A stretch of DNA of 64,000 nt, taken from assembly GCA_963785755.1 (NCBI GenBank), contig CAWAXG010000013.1:124001-188000 (forward strand), written 5' to 3'. Made by a program: the position numbers and the translations under genes. This document shows, one piece after another, positions 19,793 through 29,697 of this stretch. The notes below the pieces were generated by a model, which did not search any database, was not told the origin of the DNA, and saw nothing but the letters and a program-made list of their open reading frames with translations. The DNA is from JACCXG01 sp963785755. GTDB lineage: Bacteria; Acidobacteriota; Vicinamibacteria; Vicinamibacterales; 2-12-FULL-66-21. The stretch's first letter is position 1. Each line of letters begins with the position of its first letter.

Positions 19793-20329
19793 TCAGGCCG
19801 ATGACGCCGGTGCGGTGCGGGCTCCAGTCGTGCGCAGCGTGTCCCGCCATATCCAGAGCAGGACCATGGTCAGGACGGCACCGGCTGGACGTCGCGGCGG
19901 CGCCGCAAAGACCACGGCGGCATTCACGAGAACGAGAATATAGAAGGCTCGGGTCAGCACGATCAGCGCAGTGGACCGCGTCAGATAGTCGCGAGGCGCC
20001 GCGAACCACCACGCCGATTCGACGAGCCACACCGTCACGAACAGATAGTTCACCCAGACGCCGCCGCCCCAGTCGAGACCGTAGAAGGTGCGGGTCTGTT
20101 CCCTTACCGCCAGGACAGCGGAGCAGTGGCTCCAGCCGTGTCGCACCCCAAGTGCCACGAGGATGTGAAGCGCGAGCAACAGTGCGCCTGCCGTCCAGAT
20201 CGTCCAGGCCCATCCCCGAGATGAATGCTGGCGCGAGGCGGACGGCTTCCCCGCTTCGCCGATGACGAACAGCACGAGCGCGAGCCACACCGTGGCGAAG
20301 AGCGCGACTTCGAGTGTCGGGCTGCTCAT
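19793..20329 (-). CDS. Small polytopic membrane protein of unknown function
   Basis: The 178-residue protein starts at the ATG at 20329. Its ATG overlaps the TGA of the upstream MFS gene (ATGA, 20326-20329), so they are translationally coupled. It has four to five hydrophobic segments (LEVALFATVWLALVLFVIG; WTIWTAGALLLALHILVAL; VWVNYLFVTVWLVESAWW; AFYILVLVNAAVVF). A family could not be named. The ctaA / MFS context would allow a role in membrane or haem-related transport, but that is speculation. Confidence 0.75.
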   Translation of the reverse strand: MSSPTLEVALFATVWLALVLFVIGEAGKPSASRQHSSRGWAWTIWTAGALLLALHILVALGVRHGWSHCSAVLAVREQTRTFYGLDWGGGVWVNYLFVTVWLVESAWWFAAPRDYLTRSTALIVLTRAFYILVLVNAAVVFAAPPRRPAGAVLTMVLLWIWRDTLRTTGARTAPASSA

Positions 20330-21609
20330 TCCGCATTGGTGACGGCGACGACGCGCACAGGAGGCGTGTCGGGCATCGACACGATCAAGGCCGTGGCCGC
20401 GGTGCAGGCGATAACACCGGCGAGGACGTTGAACATCGCCGAATAGCTGCCGGTCAACTCGACGCACCACGCCAGCAGCAACGGGCCGACCGCGGAGGCC
20501 AGCACCGTCAGCGCCTGCGCCGCGCCCTGAATACGCCCGAGATCGCGGCGGCCGAACGCGCGCGGCCAGACGCTGAAGAAGAGCACCATCACGAACCCGC
20601 CGCCGACGCCCATCGCGCCGGCCCAGGCGATGACGTGCGACAGCGCCGACACGTGCGGGAGCGCGGCCAGGGCGCCCGCAAGCACCAGCAATGAGATGGC
20701 CAGCAGAATCGTCAGGCGCACGCGGCCCGACAACCAGCCGCAGAGAAAGTTGCCCGCGAGACCGGTCATGGCGGTCACCACCAGCGCCTGATAGTAGACG
20801 TCAGGACCGAATCCGCGCTCGGCGAGGATGGACTCGTTGAACAGGCCGATGCCCGATGCGACCAGACCATACAGCGCCGTTCCGATCGCGAAGATCCAGA
20901 AGGCCGGCATCAACACCGCGGCCTGCCAGGCGTGGCCGGTCAGCGGCTCGTCGGCGTTCGAGGATGAGCGCTCGCTGGCGCTGTCCGCGGCGATACCGTC
21001 ACCGTCCGGCGTCAGCCCGCAGAGCTCCGGCCCGCGTCGAACGATCGCCCAGGCGAGCGGCGCGAGCCCGGCGCTGAGCGCGATGCCCACAGTCAGCCAG
21101 GCGGCGCGCCAGCCCCAACCTTGAACCATCGCGCCCACCGCGGGGAACGCAATCATGAATCCGACGCTCATCGACACGCTGTAAACCGCCATCGCCGTAT
21201 CAATCCGGCGGACGAACCAATGACCGACCGTGGCCAGACTCACGACCGAGAGCGCGCTCTGACCGAGCGCACGTGTCATCGTCAACCAGATCGCCAGCCC
21301 GACAGCCGTCGTCGTCGCGCTCATCAGGCAGACGACCACACCGAGCAGCAACGAGACGACGGCGAGGACGGTGCGGCTGCCGAGCCGATCGAGTGCATGG
21401 CCGACGCCAATGGCTCCGGCCGCTCCGAGGATCGTGGCCCAGAAGTTCAACTCCGCGTAGGTGATGCGATCGAGCGACAGATCGGTCAGCAGCCGCTCGG
21501 TAATCAACCCGAGCCCCTGCGTGCGACCCGGCAGCGTTCCGACCATGGCGGCCGCCGCCACGAGCAGAACGAGCCAGCCATAGTAAAAGCGCGGATGTCG
21601 TCGGGGCAT
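20326..21609 (-). CDS. Major facilitator superfamily transporter
   Basis: The 427-residue protein has 12 predicted membrane helices with the MFS pattern. It starts RFYYGWLVLLVAAAAMVG, as in the oxalate/formate and monocarboxylate-like MFS group. The loop after helix 2 has GHALDRLGSRTVL (motif A, G-x-x-x-D-R-x-G-x-R). A central charged loop lies near residue 205. The start is 18 bases after the ctaA stop and the end overlaps the next gene by 4 bases, forming a three-gene operon. The substrate is unknown. Confidence 0.88.
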   Translation of the reverse strand: MPRRHPRFYYGWLVLLVAAAAMVGTLPGRTQGLGLITERLLTDLSLDRITYAELNFWATILGAAGAIGVGHALDRLGSRTVLAVVSLLLGVVVCLMSATTTAVGLAIWLTMTRALGQSALSVVSLATVGHWFVRRIDTAMAVYSVSMSVGFMIAFPAVGAMVQGWGWRAAWLTVGIALSAGLAPLAWAIVRRGPELCGLTPDGDGIAADSASERSSSNADEPLTGHAWQAAVLMPAFWIFAIGTALYGLVASGIGLFNESILAERGFGPDVYYQALVVTAMTGLAGNFLCGWLSGRVRLTILLAISLLVLAGALAALPHVSALSHVIAWAGAMGVGGGFVMVLFFSVWPRAFGRRDLGRIQGAAQALTVLASAVGPLLLAWCVELTGSYSAMFNVLAGVIACTAATALIVSMPDTPPVRVVAVTNAE

Positions 21610-21627
21610 CGGGGCGAAACCGGGTGC

Positions 21628-22590
21628 TTACGCGCGCACGCCCAGCTGCTGCCGCCGGTCGGTCGTGACACCTGCCGGCGCCACGACGGGCGACGATTGA
21701 CTGAGGGCTTCCGCGCCGAGCAGAACGAAACCGATCCAGATCGCATCGGCCACGAGGAGATGAATCAGCTGCAGCCATACCGGCGCAAGCAGAATCACGT
21801 TGACGAGACCGAGCGCAATCTGAAGCGCGGCGAGACCGGTCACGCTGCGCGCGAGCCGCGCCGCCAGCGGCCCGCGTCCCCGGGCCAGACGTGACGCCAG
21901 GGCGGCGACCGTAATCGCGGCTACGACCGCGACAAAGGGATGAAGCACCCGGAGCCGAAGCAGGAAGTGCGAGCTCGCCGACAGGTCAGCCGCCAGCGCG
22001 TCTGCGATCGTGGCCGAGGGAAAGAGCGTGTCACCGAGCGCCGCGACGGCGCCGCTGGCCCCGGCCAGCAGCAGGCCAGCGCTTCCCGCGAGCATCGCGG
22101 TCATCGTGGACCCTCGGCCCGACATCGTCATCGTCATGTTGGTCGAGAGGCACCAGGCGGTCAGCGTCAGCGCGGCGAGCAGGAAGAAGGTATTGAGAAG
22201 GTGCACCGCCATGAACATCGCGCGCGCCATCGTCGCGTTGTCGGCCACGAGCTCGAAGAGCACCAGCCCGGCGCCAACCGCCGCTTCCGTCACGATGAAG
22301 AACATGGAGAGACTGGCGGCGATCCTGGCGGGATGGCGTGGTCTCGAGGCGCGGAACGTCCACACGAGCAGCGCGACGACGGCCAGGAGCGCAACACCGC
22401 TCGAGAGCCGGTGGGAGAACTCGATCAGCGTCGCGATGCCGGGCGTTCGCGGCAGCACCTCTCCGTTACAGAGCGGCCAATGATTTCCGCAGCCCGCACC
22501 GGACCCGGTGGCGCGGACGTACGCGCCCCACGCGATGACTGCGACGTTGTATGCAAGAACGAACCAAGCGAATCGCGCCGGCGGGAGCAT
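21628..22590 (-). CDS. ctaA: COX15/CtaA-type haem A synthase
   Basis: The 320-residue, eight-helix membrane protein starts at the ATG at 22590; the open frame extends upstream but lacks family similarity. The haem-binding His residues lie in EFSHRLSSG, AVHLLNTFF, RVLHPFVAV and QLIHLLVADA. A Cys pair is in GAGCGNHWPLCNGE. The enzyme hydroxylates the C8 methyl of haem O to give haem A for aa3-type cytochrome oxidases. No ctaB or oxidase subunit is in the window. The operon continues with an MFS protein. Confidence 0.92.
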   Translation of the reverse strand: MLPPARFAWFVLAYNVAVIAWGAYVRATGSGAGCGNHWPLCNGEVLPRTPGIATLIEFSHRLSSGVALLAVVALLVWTFRASRPRHPARIAASLSMFFIVTEAAVGAGLVLFELVADNATMARAMFMAVHLLNTFFLLAALTLTAWCLSTNMTMTMSGRGSTMTAMLAGSAGLLLAGASGAVAALGDTLFPSATIADALAADLSASSHFLLRLRVLHPFVAVVAAITVAALASRLARGRGPLAARLARSVTGLAALQIALGLVNVILLAPVWLQLIHLLVADAIWIGFVLLGAEALSQSSPVVAPAGVTTDRRQQLGVRA

Positions 22591-22785
22591 AATGTTATGA
22601 TACGCCGCGAGTCGAAATTGCTTCGGTTGAGGCTCGAAGCCGTCGAGATTCCCAAGAACCCGTCGAGATTCACCAGAAGTCGTTGAACCGGTTTCATTTC
22701 GGGATCCGGACTGCTCTCCTACGCGTCTGTTACGATCGACGTCGTGGCACTCGCATTGCGTTGAAATTGCCGGTTGGGGGCTCGC

Positions 22786-23070
22786 ATGCCGACACCGAAT
22801 CATTCAGTGGCGAACATCCCGCTCAGCCGCGGCTCGCGGCCTCTCATGAGGCGCGCCGGGCGTGAACGTCGCGATCACGCCTCACGCGACCAACTCGTCC
22901 AGCGGGTCGTGGCGGAATTCAGGGAGATGCCGTGCCTGCGCCTGACGGCGCCCCAGGCGCAGCGGCTGTTCGGTCTGCGCTCCGACGTGAGCGCGAGGAT
23001 CATCAGCCAGCTGGTTGAAACTGGCGTCCTCCGGCTGGACCCTGACGGTCGTTACGCCGCCAGACCCTAG
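22786..23070 (+). CDS. Small winged-helix-like protein
   Basis: The 94-residue basic protein starts at the ATG at 22786 (an upstream in-frame TTG is less likely). The N-terminus is Arg-rich and probably disordered. Residues ~40-90 (LVQRVVAEFREMPCLRLTAPQAQRLFGLRSDVSARIISQLVETGVLRLD in outline) have the helix-turn-helix plus wing pattern of a small DNA-binding domain. It lies 90 bases upstream of, and on the same strand as, the subtilase. It could be a regulator of the subtilase or of ctaA; neither is shown. Confidence 0.65.
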   Translation: MPTPNHSVANIPLSRGSRPLMRRAGRERRDHASRDQLVQRVVAEFREMPCLRLTAPQAQRLFGLRSDVSARIISQLVETGVLRLDPDGRYAARP

Positions 23071-23160
23071 CGTCTGATTCGACACCCGCACCGAAGATCG
23101 AAAATCTGAGCCCGTTGACACGCCCGGGCGCGATCATCCAAGCTCCGCGGCGGAGCGCAC

Positions 23161-25011
23161 ATGCATCGCGACCAAATCGAGGCCCTGTTCTATGGGCGCC
23201 CCGAGAACCAGCGGCGGTTCACCCAGGACTTCCCCATTCTCCCCGACGTCTGGATCGAGTACGGAAAGGATCCGGCCGGCCGGGTCGAGGTTCTGCTCAC
23301 TCCGCACAACGAGTCCGACGCTCCAGCGGTCGCCAGGGCCTTGCGCGAGCGGCTTCGCCGGGACGCGAAAACCACGCCGCGCGTGCTTTACAACGAGTCG
23401 GTCGTCCTCGCCGCCCTCTCGTTTTCCGAGCTCCTCCGCGGAGCCCTGCCGATCACGGCATGGTGGCAACGCTCGGTCACCCCGATTCGCACGGCCTGGA
23501 CGCGAAGCGCCCTCAAGACGTTCGCAAAGCAACTGACCACGACGCCGCCGGGCAGCCTGGCGGTTCAGGGCACAGACCCTAAACTTCTTCAGAAGCTCAT
23601 CCGCATCGTCGGCTACATCGACCTCGAGCGGCGCGGGAAGCCGGTGCCCGACGCGACGTCCGCGAACCTGACCGAGCCGGAAATCGACGCGTTCGCGTCG
23701 CTGTTCGACAAGCTCGAGGATCCGAAGACGAACGCCGGCATCCTGTGGGGAATCAGCGTCAACCGCCGGGCGAGCACCAGCATCTGGCGGTCGAGACTGA
23801 CGGTCAAAGCGGACGCGGCCGCACGACTGTTCGACTCGCCGACGACGGGAATCCGCTGGGCCGTGCTCGATACGGGAATCGACGCGACGCATCCGGCGTT
23901 CAAGCGCCGCAGCGCAAGCGGATCGATCGTCAAGCCGTCGCGGGCGCGCCGTCCCGCATCGGCGCAGCCCGACGATCTGAACAGCCGGGTGGTGCGCAGC
24001 TTCAACTTCCTGCGGATCAAGGACCTCCTCGACCCGGACGCGGACATTCCGCTCGACGGAACGGCCGCCAGCGCGCTGCCGAAAAAAGAGCTCGCCGAGC
24101 AGCGGGAGCAGCTGCGCGATCGGCTGCGCCGCGGCCGCGCGGTCGACTGGGACCTGCTCGAGCCCTTTCTGAGCATCCCCCACACCAAGGCTGGATACCG
24201 GGCGCCGAAGCACGACTCGCACGGCACGCATGTCGCGGGAATCCTTGCCGCCAACTGGCCCGAAGCGGAAAAGACGCTGCCGATGGGGCAGCCGATGATG
24301 GGGGTGTGCCCGGACCTCGAGCTGTTCGACCTCCGCGTGCTGCCTGACGACCCCGAGGACACGGCAGACGAGTTCACCGTGATCGCGGCGCTGCAGTTCG
24401 TGCGTCACCTGAACGCGCACAAGGATCTGATGATGATCCACGGCGTGAACCTGAGCCTGTCGGTCCCGCACGACGTCGCCAACTACGCCTGCGGCCGCAC
24501 CCCGGTCTGCGAAGAATGCGAGCGCGTCGTCGCGTCGGGGGTCGTCGTGGTGACGGCCGCGGGCAATCGCGGATTCAACAAATCGCTCGAAGTCGATGGC
24601 GCCGCGGTCGGGGACTATCGCTACATCAGCATCACCGACCCGGGCAACGCCGACAGCGTGATCACGGTGGGCTCGACGCACCGCATGATGCCGCACAACT
24701 ATGGCGTCTCGTATTTCTCGAGCCGCGGCCCGACCGGCGATGGACGCACGAAGCCCGATCTGGTCGCGCCGGGCGAGCGCATCGAGTCCTGCTCGCTCAA
24801 CGGCTATGTCGAGACGATGGATGGCACGAGCATGGCCGCGCCGCACGTCAGCGGCGCCGCCGCGCTGCTCATGGGCCGCCATCGTGAGCTCATCGGCCAG
24901 CCACGGCGAATCAAGGAGATTCTCTGCAACACCGCCACCGATCTTGGGCGCGAGCGGCGCTTTCAGGGTGCGGGCATGGTTGACGTGCTCCGCGCGCTGC
25001 AGGCGGTGTGA
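23161..25011 (+). CDS. Subtilisin-like (S8) serine protease without signal peptide
   Basis: The 616-residue protein starts MHRDQIEALFYGRPENQ, with no hydrophobic leader. The first ~220 residues are a family-unassigned helical region that may serve as an inhibitor/prodomain or a partner-binding region. The catalytic triad is complete: Asp237 in AVLDTGIDATHP, His354 in DSHGTHVAGILAAN and Ser557 in DGTSMAAPHVSGAAAL, with the oxyanion Asn in VVVVTAAGNRGF. The ~115-residue spacing between Asp and His includes a large charged insertion (about 255-340). Most S8 proteases are secreted; this one looks cytosolic. It opens the protease-rich region that runs to 43.7 kb. Confidence 0.92.
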   Translation: MHRDQIEALFYGRPENQRRFTQDFPILPDVWIEYGKDPAGRVEVLLTPHNESDAPAVARALRERLRRDAKTTPRVLYNESVVLAALSFSELLRGALPITAWWQRSVTPIRTAWTRSALKTFAKQLTTTPPGSLAVQGTDPKLLQKLIRIVGYIDLERRGKPVPDATSANLTEPEIDAFASLFDKLEDPKTNAGILWGISVNRRASTSIWRSRLTVKADAAARLFDSPTTGIRWAVLDTGIDATHPAFKRRSASGSIVKPSRARRPASAQPDDLNSRVVRSFNFLRIKDLLDPDADIPLDGTAASALPKKELAEQREQLRDRLRRGRAVDWDLLEPFLSIPHTKAGYRAPKHDSHGTHVAGILAANWPEAEKTLPMGQPMMGVCPDLELFDLRVLPDDPEDTADEFTVIAALQFVRHLNAHKDLMMIHGVNLSLSVPHDVANYACGRTPVCEECERVVASGVVVVTAAGNRGFNKSLEVDGAAVGDYRYISITDPGNADSVITVGSTHRMMPHNYGVSYFSSRGPTGDGRTKPDLVAPGERIESCSLNGYVETMDGTSMAAPHVSGAAALLMGRHRELIGQPRRIKEILCNTATDLGRERRFQGAGMVDVLRALQAV

Positions 25012-25095
25012 GGCACGTGCTTCGTGCTACGTGCTGCGTGCTCACGTGATTCTAGGTGCCCCGTTTTACGGGCTACGTGCTCACGGGCTCTAGTC
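25012..25095. repeat. Family A repeat
   Basis: GGCACGTGCTTCGTGCTACG and similar units follow the subtilase stop directly and end near GTGCTCACGGGC. The remaining ~155 bases before the next gene hold nothing recognisable. Confidence 0.75.
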
Positions 25096-25251
25096 GCGCG
25101 TGTCTCACTGGCACTGTCTTCGTCCTTCGCAGTGCCAAAAGGTCTATCGTGGAGCTCAGCAGCCATCGAGCCAGAGGCCGTTCGTGTGCCATGTATATAA
25201 TTCGCGGGCAGACACCGGCGGGCTCGCCTCGCGCACCTCACTCTGCGCTAT

Positions 25252-28212
25252 ATGGAGACCCCTCGACGGAAGCTGATCTCACAGCTGTATCACGCGGCCT
25301 TGGAACGCACTCCGACCGAACGTAGCGCGTTCTTGAAGGAAGCGTGTTTTACGGACGAGTCGCTGCGCGAGGAAGTCGAGTCTCTGCTGAAGCACGAGAC
25401 GGCTTCGGAGCGCTTTCTCGAACGACCAGCCGCCGAGGCATTGGGAGCCGACGCGGTTGGTAGTCCCTTGGGTACCAGATGCTCAATCGGCAGCTGGGCC
25501 CCTATAGGATCGTCGCGCCTATCGGCGCCGGCGGCATGGGCGAAGTCTACCGGGCACACGACAGCAAACTCGGTCGTGACGTCGCCATCAAAATGCTGCC
25601 CGCCCACTTGACCGCTGATCCGGAGCGCCGCGCCCGATTTGCACGGGAAGCGCGCCTGCTCGCTACACTCAGCCACCCCCACATCGGTGCATCTACGGGC
25701 TGGAAGACGCCGACGGCGACACGCGCTCGTCCTCGAGCTGGTTGAGGGCCCGACACTCGCCGATCGCCTGGAACGCGGGCCGCTACCGGTGTCGAATGCC
25801 CTCGCGATTGCGCGCCAGATCGCTGATGCACTCGACGCCGCCCACGATAAGGGCATCGTCCATCGCGATCTGAAGCCCGCCAACATCGTCCTTCAAGGCG
25901 GCGCTGGCGCATCGGGTCCGACGTCTGGCGAGGCGCGTGCGAAGGTCCTCGACTTTGGGCTGGCCAAAACGATGGCAGTTGGCGTGGATGGAGACCTGAC
26001 GCAGCCTCCGTCTGGCTCGTTCGACGGAACGGCCCAGGGACGCATTCTCGGCACACCGGCCTACATGAGTCCCGAGCAGGCGCGCGGGCACGCGGTCGAC
26101 AAGCGCACGGACATCTGGGCGTTCGGCTGTGTGCTGTACGAAATGCTGTCGGGACAGCGCCCGTTTGGCGGAGAGACGATGTCGGACACGTTCGTCGGCA
26201 TTCTGGAGCGGGAGCCTGATTGGTCCGCGCTGCCCGTCGAGACACCCGCGTCCATTCGTATGCTGCTCGAACGATGCCTGAGAAAAGATCCGCGAAAGCG
26301 GCTGCGCGACATTGCGGACGCGTTCATCGACATCGACGAACACGATCAGGTGCTGAGTACACCTGAAGGGGCTGGCGTCTCCGCCGGTCGTCGTACAGCG
26401 ACGACATCGTGAACGGCTCGGATGGGTCATGGCCGTGTTCCTTGGCGTTGCATTGATGGGCAGCCGTCATCGTTCTCGTTCTTCAGGTCCGCCGGCCGGA
26501 GCCCGCTGCCGATCCGGTTCAGTTCACCATTGCGGCTCCGGACAATTGGCTGCTCGCCGGGGATGCGTTCACCGGGGGTGCGCCCAACTTCGCAATTTCT
26601 CCCGACGGCCGACACGTCGTGGCTGTGGCATTCTCGCGGGGACTGTCGATGTTGTGGGTCCGGTCGACAACCATGCCTCCGTGGCGCCGACTCGATGGAA
26701 CGGAAGGCGCGAGTAGTCCGTTCTGGTCACCTGATAACCAGTCCATCGGGTTCTTTGCCAGCGAGAAGCTTCCACCAGGGGATGCGTGGCTCAAGACCGT
26801 CAGGATAAGCGGCGGGTTGCCAGTCGAGCTCTGTCGCGTGCCACACGGCGAACGGAGCGCTACTTGGAATCGCGGCGGCGTGATCATTTTCGGGGGTTTC
26901 GGTGTGCTGCAGAAGATCCCGTCAGCCGGCGGAAAACCGACTCCGGTCACAAAGCTGGAGAAGGGTGAGAACGCTCATCGGTGGCCTTGGTTCCTCCCCG
27001 ACGACGAGCATTTTCTCTACCTCGCACAGGGCCCGGGCGTCAGCGAGCTTCGGGTGGGATCGTTGATGTCCACCGACACATGGTCGTCGCTTGGACGCTT
27101 CGAATCGAATGCCGTGTTCGCGCAGGGGTATCTGCTCTTCATGCGCGGTGGCAAGTTCATGGCGCAGTCCTTCGACACCGTCACGCGCCAGCTGGCAGGC
27201 GACCCGGTCGTTCTCGCCGATGAGACGGCGGCCCTGGGCGAAGGGCAGCGCGGTCTCTTTTCCGCATCCGAAACCGGTGTGCTCGGGTATAGCCACTGGA
27301 GGAGACCGCCCTCGCAATTGACCTGGATGGACCGAACTGGCAAGTCGCTGGGGGCGGCAGGCGATCCGGGCTTCTACGTCAATCTCGGTCTGAGTCTGGA
27401 CGATCGGCACGTGGCGGTTTCAAAGGTGGAAGAGCAGCCAGGAGCGCAATCGAAAGTGGATATCTGGCTCATCGACCTGGCCAGGGCCGGGGCCGCCTTC
27501 CGTCTCACCGAACACCCGGCATGGGACTTCGATCCCGCTTGGTCACCCGATGGACAGCACGTCGCGTTCAACTCGAGCAGATTGGACCCGCTGAGGTCTG
27601 CCTACAGTCTGTTCGTCCGTCCGTCCAATGGCAGCGGCCAGGATGAGTTACTGGTGAAATCGGAAGGACTGGTTACGGCCCCGGATTGGTCGACCGACGG
27701 CCGGTTTCTCGTCTACGGTGAGCAGGCTGCGGCGACCGGCTACGACCTGTGGACGTTGCCGCTCTCGGGAGAGCGCACGAAGTCTGTCTTTCTGCAGACT
27801 GCGTATGACGAAGCGAGCGGCACGTTCTCGCCGGACGGCCGCTGGATTGCGTACGAGTCGAACGCGTCGGGCCGCAGCCAGGTGTACGTCCGCCCGTTTC
27901 CGGTGCGGGAAGGACTGTTTCCGATCTCACGTGATGGAGGACGAGCGCCGCGATGGCGTAGCGACGGCACTGAACTGTTTTTTCTGACGCCAGACGGCAC
28001 GCTGATGGCTGCGGGCATCGACACGACGAAGCACTTTGACCGCGACGGTTCCGCAGCCGCTCTTCCGGACTGGCCTCACCAATCCTGGCAGCTTTCACCC
28101 GTACGCCGTCGCAAAGGACGGCCGGCGGTTTCTCATTCCGGTACCAAGCGAGGTGCCTGGCGCAACGCCGATCACCGTCGTCCTGAATTGGCCGGCGACT
28201 CTACGGAAGTAG
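25252..28212 (+). pseudogene. Ser/Thr kinase with PD40-type beta-propeller, broken by about six frameshifts
   Basis: Pieces in different frames align end to end to one protein of about 985 residues. They are a helical leader (TPRRKLISQLYHAALE), a kinase lobe (LGPYRIVAPIGAGGMGEVYRA, DVAIKML), the segment IYGLEDADGDTR, the catalytic lobe (IVHRDLKPANIV, DFGLAKT, YMSPEQARG), a membrane helix (LGWVMAVFLGVALMG continuing AVIVLVLQV) and a long propeller with SPDGRHV/SPDNQSI/SPDGQHV strands. The C-terminus is PITVVLNWPATLRK, ending at 28212. Frame changes lie near 25473, 25690, 25730, 26400, 26460 and 28041. The propeller (26463-28040) is intact over 1.5 kb. Intact homologues sense extracytoplasmic signals. 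This copy is probably dead unless the region is badly assembled. Confidence 0.82.
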
Positions 28213-28221
28213 AGGAGGATT

Positions 28222-28290
28222 CGCTTACGTGCTTACGCGCGACGCGCTGCGTGCTCACGTGCTCTTTGTGCTACGTGCTCACGAGCTACC
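28222..28290. repeat. Family A repeat
   Basis: GCTTACGTGCTTACGCGCGA continues into CTGCGTGCTCACGTGC and GTGCTACGTGCTCACG-type units, directly between the end of the broken kinase gene and the MBL gene start. Confidence 0.72.
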
Positions 28291-28303
28291 TTGAAGCAAC
28301 CTG

Positions 28304-29449
28304 ATGAAACTGACTCTTGAAGCCCTGCAGGCGAACGAAGGCGATTGCCTTCTGATGCACTACGAGCGGCCGGGGACCAGGCCGGTTCGGGTTCTGATCG
28401 ACGGCGGCCCGCGGGGTGTCTACAAGCGCGTGCTTCGGCCGCGGCTCGATCAAGTCCGGGGCGACAGCCGGCTCGATTTGCGGATGGTCATGGTCAGCCA
28501 CATCGATGGCGACCATATCAGCGGGGTGCTGGATCTGCTGGCCGATCTCGAGCGGCGGCAGGACGATGGTGAAGAGCCGTTCTGCCGGATTCGTACGTTG
28601 TGGCACAACTCGTTCGAACGGCTCCATGGCGGACGCCGCGCGGCGGCGCAGTCGGCGGTTGTCGGCGCGGCACTCGGGGGCGTCACGCCGCCGGGCCTGA
28701 ATGCGACCGCCGCGGCGGTCGTGGCCAGCGTGCGGCAGGGCGCGGCGTTGCGTGATGCGGCGGAGCGGTTGAACATTCCGCTCAACCAGGGGGCGTTGGA
28801 CGACCTCGTTCGCGCGCCGGCCACGAGATTGCGGCGGATCGCGGTCGCGCCGGGACTGACGTTCACCATCCTGGGGCCGCGCGACGAGCAGCTGTTGATG
28901 CTGGACGAGGAATGGCGGGCCGCACAGGAGCGCCATCCCAGGAATCCCCGCGCCCAGGCGGCCGACTATCTCAATCGCACGATCCCGAACCTGTCGAGCA
29001 TCGTCGTGCTCGTGGAAGCGGCGCGCGGGCGGTCGCGGCCCTTCCGCCTCCTGCTGACCGGCGACGCCGGCGGCGATCACATCCTCGAATCACTCGACGC
29101 GACGAAGCTCGGCCGTGGCGGACGCTTTCACGTCGACCTGCTCAAAGTGCAGCATCATGGCAGCAACCACAGCGTGACGCAGGATTTCTTCGAGCGGGTC
29201 ACGGCGGACAGATACGTGATCTCCGGAAACGGCCGGCACGACATCCCGCACCGGGACACGCTCGAGTGGCTGTCGACAGCCCGGCGCGGCGAACGCTACG
29301 AGCTGTTCATGACCAACCGCAGCGGCTCGAACGGCCTGACGCAAACGCTGACGACCTTCCTGACCCGGGAAGCGAGGCACGAGCCGAAACACGAGTATCA
29401 CTTCCGCCCTGAATCATCGCCTTCGATCAGCGTCACGCTCGAAGGTTGA
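28304..29449 (+). CDS. ComEC-type metallo-beta-lactamase-fold hydrolase
   Basis: The 381-residue soluble protein has an MBL fold of the ComEC/Rec2 type. Metal-site motif 2 reads SHIDGDHISG (H66-x-D68-G-D70-H71, with Asp replacing the second His as in ComEC). A later GDAGGDH supplies the bridging residue and KVQHHGSNHSVT the C-terminal His pair. No signal peptide or membrane segment is visible, unlike true ComEC. Stand-alone proteins of this type occur beside proteases and NTPases in bacterial conflict systems (for example Avs1). It probably hydrolyses a nucleic acid or nucleotide phosphodiester. It faces the gluzincin gene tail to tail. Confidence 0.85.
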   Translation: MKLTLEALQANEGDCLLMHYERPGTRPVRVLIDGGPRGVYKRVLRPRLDQVRGDSRLDLRMVMVSHIDGDHISGVLDLLADLERRQDDGEEPFCRIRTLWHNSFERLHGGRRAAAQSAVVGAALGGVTPPGLNATAAAVVASVRQGAALRDAAERLNIPLNQGALDDLVRAPATRLRRIAVAPGLTFTILGPRDEQLLMLDEEWRAAQERHPRNPRAQAADYLNRTIPNLSSIVVLVEAARGRSRPFRLLLTGDAGGDHILESLDATKLGRGGRFHVDLLKVQHHGSNHSVTQDFFERVTADRYVISGNGRHDIPHRDTLEWLSTARRGERYELFMTNRSGSNGLTQTLTTFLTREARHEPKHEYHFRPESSPSISVTLEG

Positions 29450-29697
29450 TCGCCGGTCGCGACAAAGCGCGGTGAAGAACTGTGCCCATCGCGCCAGCGG
29501 GGCCGGCGCCGCCTGATGCTCGGCCTGACGACATCGAGCGGAACGCGCGGGTCGCTGACACGGCAAGGAGGTGCTCTACGCCGCCGCGGATCAATTCGCC
29601 GCCGAATACATCTGTCGAGATCGCCACCGGCGCTCTTCGAGCGCTGTCGTTCGCTGCTCGAAGAAGCGCGCAAGCGTGCGCCGCGTCCGTAAGCACA

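Noticed and set aside
23161..29449. A canonical Avs1-type defence system (MBL, protease, STAND NTPase)
   Set aside because: MBL and a protease are present, but no STAND NTPase is seen and the protease is S8 rather than trypsin-like.
29433..29697. Possible small gene after the gluzincin: GTG start at 29696 (87 residues) or an ATG overlapping its stop (35 residues, TGATG), and a forward fragment ending in LLEEARKRAPRP
   Set aside because: All three overlap each other, none matches a known family, and no ribosome site is clear. It may be the remnant of a lost gene, but one cannot be chosen.
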